A DNA stretch of 16,454 bases from UBA6244 sp041582875 (GTDB lineage: Bacteria; Bacteroidota; Bacteroidia; Bacteroidales; F082), in NCBI GenBank assembly GCA_041582875.1, contig JBFHGX010000088.1, positions 1-16,454 of the forward strand. Reading direction: 5' to 3'. This document shows positions 14,987 to 16,454 of this stretch, in pieces (within the stretch, counting starts at the first letter, position 1; each line of letters opens with the position of its first letter). Below the pieces are notes generated by a model that was given only the letters and a program-made list of their open reading frames with translations, was not told the DNA's origin and ran no database searches. The translations under genes were made by a program, and so were the position numbers.

Positions 14987-15403
14987 ATGAAAGATAGTAT
15001 TGCCAATATCACCCGATGGATCATGTACATCCTGCTGGCACTTTCAGTGATTCCCGGAGTTCTGTTTTATGCCCAGCTAATGGACACCGAGCTTTTTATC
15101 AATTGGGGTAAAATGCTTCTGATTGCCGGTGTAGTAGTGATGTTCATATCACCAATCTACGGCTTTATCACTAACCCGCAGAACATCATTAAACTGCTTG
15201 TTAGCGTAGCTGCATTTGTAATTGTTCTTGGGGTAGCCTATTCGTTAGCCGGGAATGAGTTCTCAGCATTTCAACTGGAAAAATTAAAAACGACCGCAGA
15301 AGTATCTGTATACGTAGGTATGGGAATCTATGCCACATACATTGCCTTCGGTTTAACCGTTCTTTCCATATTGTATGCATCTGTAATTAAATTATTTAAA
15401 TAA
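14987..15403 (+). CDS. Unknown 4-TM protein within the Exb operon
   Basis: I do not recognise the family of this 138-residue protein. It has four predicted membrane helices at about 8-30, 38-61, 66-88 and 103-136, with short loops. Its only clear soluble stretch, about 89-103 (NEFSAFQLEKLKTTA), lies between helices 3 and 4. It has no Cys and no signal peptide. It lies 5 bases after the ExbB-like gene and 7 before the first ExbD gene, so it is almost surely co-expressed with them. It may be an accessory or assembly subunit of the channel. That is inferred from position only. Confidence 0.85.
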   Translation: MKDSIANITRWIMYILLALSVIPGVLFYAQLMDTELFINWGKMLLIAGVVVMFISPIYGFITNPQNIIKLLVSVAAFVIVLGVAYSLAGNEFSAFQLEKLKTTAEVSVYVGMGIYATYIAFGLTVLSILYASVIKLFK

Positions 15404-15410
15404 TCATATC

Positions 15411-15989
15411 ATGGCAAAAAAAGCAGCCCCGGAAATAAATGCCGGATCGATGGCAGATATCGCCTTCCTCCTGCTGATCTTCTTCCTTGTAACTACTACA
15501 ATGGATGTTGACACCGGGATTACCAGGAAGCTGCCGCCACCGGTTGAAAATAATGATGAGGATATCGATGTTAAGGATCGAAACGTACTTAAAATTCTAG
15601 TAAATAACCAAGACCGATTGCTTATCGATGGTAAACCAGGAGATATTAGTCAGTTGAAATTTAAGGTGATTGATTTTATTACCATTCATCCTGACAATCC
15701 TGACTATCCTGAAGTAACCACCAAGTACATTAAACAGCTGGATAAGGAGATATCCATATCCAAAGGAATTATCTCACTTAAGAACGACCGGGGGACTTCG
15801 TACGATATGTACATCAATGTACAAAATCAATTGGCCGCAGCCTTTAATGAGTTGAAAGACAGGTTCTCACAAGAGGAGTTTGGGATGAAATACGACAAAC
15901 TCATTGATAAGGACAAAATTGATGCGACCAATGCAGCTGTTCCGGTAGCCATTTCTGAAGCTGAACCTGAAGATATAGGAGGAAATTAA
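15411..15989 (+). CDS. ExbD/TolR-family protein, first copy
   Basis: A 192-residue biopolymer-transport protein with a short cytoplasmic N-terminus, one transmembrane helix (about 14-32) and a periplasmic domain. D16 in SMADIAFLLLIFFLV is the conserved proton-carrying Asp. After the helix comes the family-typical LPPP, then an acidic stretch (NNDEDIDVKDR). The periplasmic part is longer than in E. coli ExbD (about 141 residues) through a central insert of roughly 50 residues around HPDNPDYPEV and an acidic tail (EAEPEDIGGN). It works as a dimer in the ExbB ring. It is 7 bases after the 4-TM gene and 1 base before the second ExbD gene. Confidence 0.92.
   Translation: MAKKAAPEINAGSMADIAFLLLIFFLVTTTMDVDTGITRKLPPPVENNDEDIDVKDRNVLKILVNNQDRLLIDGKPGDISQLKFKVIDFITIHPDNPDYPEVTTKYIKQLDKEISISKGIISLKNDRGTSYDMYINVQNQLAAAFNELKDRFSQEEFGMKYDKLIDKDKIDATNAAVPVAISEAEPEDIGGN
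15977..15982 (+). promoter_or_regulatory. Strong Shine-Dalgarno for the second ExbD gene
   Basis: AGGAGG lies within the last codons of the first ExbD gene, 8 bases before the ATG at 15991. The three upstream genes of the operon have no such site. This suggests separately set, higher initiation for the second ExbD. Confidence 0.7.
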
Positions 15990-15990
15990 T

Positions 15991-16454
15991 ATGTCAAAAT
16001 TTAAGACTAAACAAGGTAAAGGCTCACCAGCCATCAACACTTCGTCGTTACCGGACATTATTTTCATGTTGCTCTTCTTTTTCATGGTAACTACTGTGAT
16101 GAGGGAAGTAACCCTGAAAGTAAAGACCAAACTACCTCAAGCAACTGAGGTTCAGAAGCTTGAGAGAAAATCCCTGGTGAGTTATATTTATATTGGCCCT
16201 CCTACTAAAGCTGCCCTGTATGGTACCAATTCACGTATTCAGTTGAATGATACCTTTGCAACTGTAGATGATATTCAGGAATTTGTTGCCAAAGAACGCG
16301 AAGAACGCGATGAGGCTGACAAAAAGTTTATCACTACTTCATTGAAGGTGGATGGTTTAACTAAGATGGGAATTGTTACAGATGTGAAACAGGAACTGCG
16401 TAAAGCAGGTGCGCTCAAGATAAACTATTCAACCCGTAAGGGAAAAGCGACGAA
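15991..16454 (+). CDS. ExbD/TolR-family protein, second copy (3' end outside window)
   Basis: The reading frame is open from ATG 15991 to the window edge: 154 complete codons without a stop. The protein starts MSKFKTKQGKGSPAIN, then one transmembrane helix with LPDIIFMLLFFFMVTT, where D22 is the proton-carrying Asp. KTKLPQA follows the helix. The periplasmic part contains IQLNDTFATVDDIQEFV and a charged KEREERDEADKK stretch, then LKVDGLTKMGIVTDVKQELR, the usual ExbD ending. It differs clearly in sequence from the first copy, so the pair probably forms a heterodimer or serves different partners. Only a short C-terminal part should be missing. Confidence 0.9.
   Translation, partial: MSKFKTKQGKGSPAINTSSLPDIIFMLLFFFMVTTVMREVTLKVKTKLPQATEVQKLERKSLVSYIYIGPPTKAALYGTNSRIQLNDTFATVDDIQEFVAKEREERDEADKKFITTSLKVDGLTKMGIVTDVKQELRKAGALKINYSTRKGKAT

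Noticed and set aside
1..16454. CRISPR arrays, complete insertion sequences or prophage genes
   Set aside because: No regularly spaced repeats, no transposase or phage structural genes and no flanking terminal repeats were seen.

Overview
The window reads as a chromosomal segment of a Bacteroidota bacterium of moderate GC. The evidence is a TPR protein with an AraC-type C-terminus, an ExbB/X/ExbD/ExbD gene set, mostly absent Shine-Dalgarno sequences, and several exact copies of the Bacteroidota -7 promoter element TAnnTTTG. No lineage below phylum can be fixed from the sequence. Most genes are intact housekeeping or envelope genes. The only region that looks decayed is 2699-3259.

Left part, minus strand (18-6852). 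Two regulatory genes come first: a LytTR response regulator whose receiver domain lacks two normally conserved residues (18-815), and a TPR/transmembrane/AraC-HTH regulator (959-2698). A 561-base stretch without a convincing gene follows, with relic-like sequence and hairpins. Then comes a compact minus-strand cluster, transcribed in the order MBL-fold hydrolase (6199-6852), dnaG primase (4234-6171), XdhC-family protein (3260-4228). Its gaps are 27 and 5 bases, so it is probably one operon.

Middle, plus strand (6965-10691). A 1115-residue outer-membrane protein joins a degenerate peptidase-MA-like domain, a TolB-type beta-propeller and an Omp85-type barrel. It is followed after 4 bases by a half-size TauE/SafE membrane protein.

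Right part, plus strand (10936-16454). A B12-dependent ribonucleotide reductase (nrdJ) has a consensus DnaA box upstream, between the arms of an inverted repeat, and a strong A/T-flanked terminator downstream. Next is tRNA-Ser(GGA) with its own -7 element. Then comes an ExbB-type proton channel operon with a textbook Bacteroidota promoter: ExbB-like protein, an unrecognised 4-TM protein, ExbD, and a second ExbD that runs off the window edge.

The genes form a few functional groups. DnaG and NrdJ both serve DNA synthesis (priming and dNTP supply). The ExbB/ExbD operon would use the proton gradient to drive envelope processes. The two left-hand regulators and the large barrel protein are envelope or sensing functions with unknown targets. 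The best candidates for undescribed biology are the 138-residue 4-TM protein within the Exb operon, the catalytically dead peptidase/propeller/barrel fusion, and the possible DnaA control of nrdJ.
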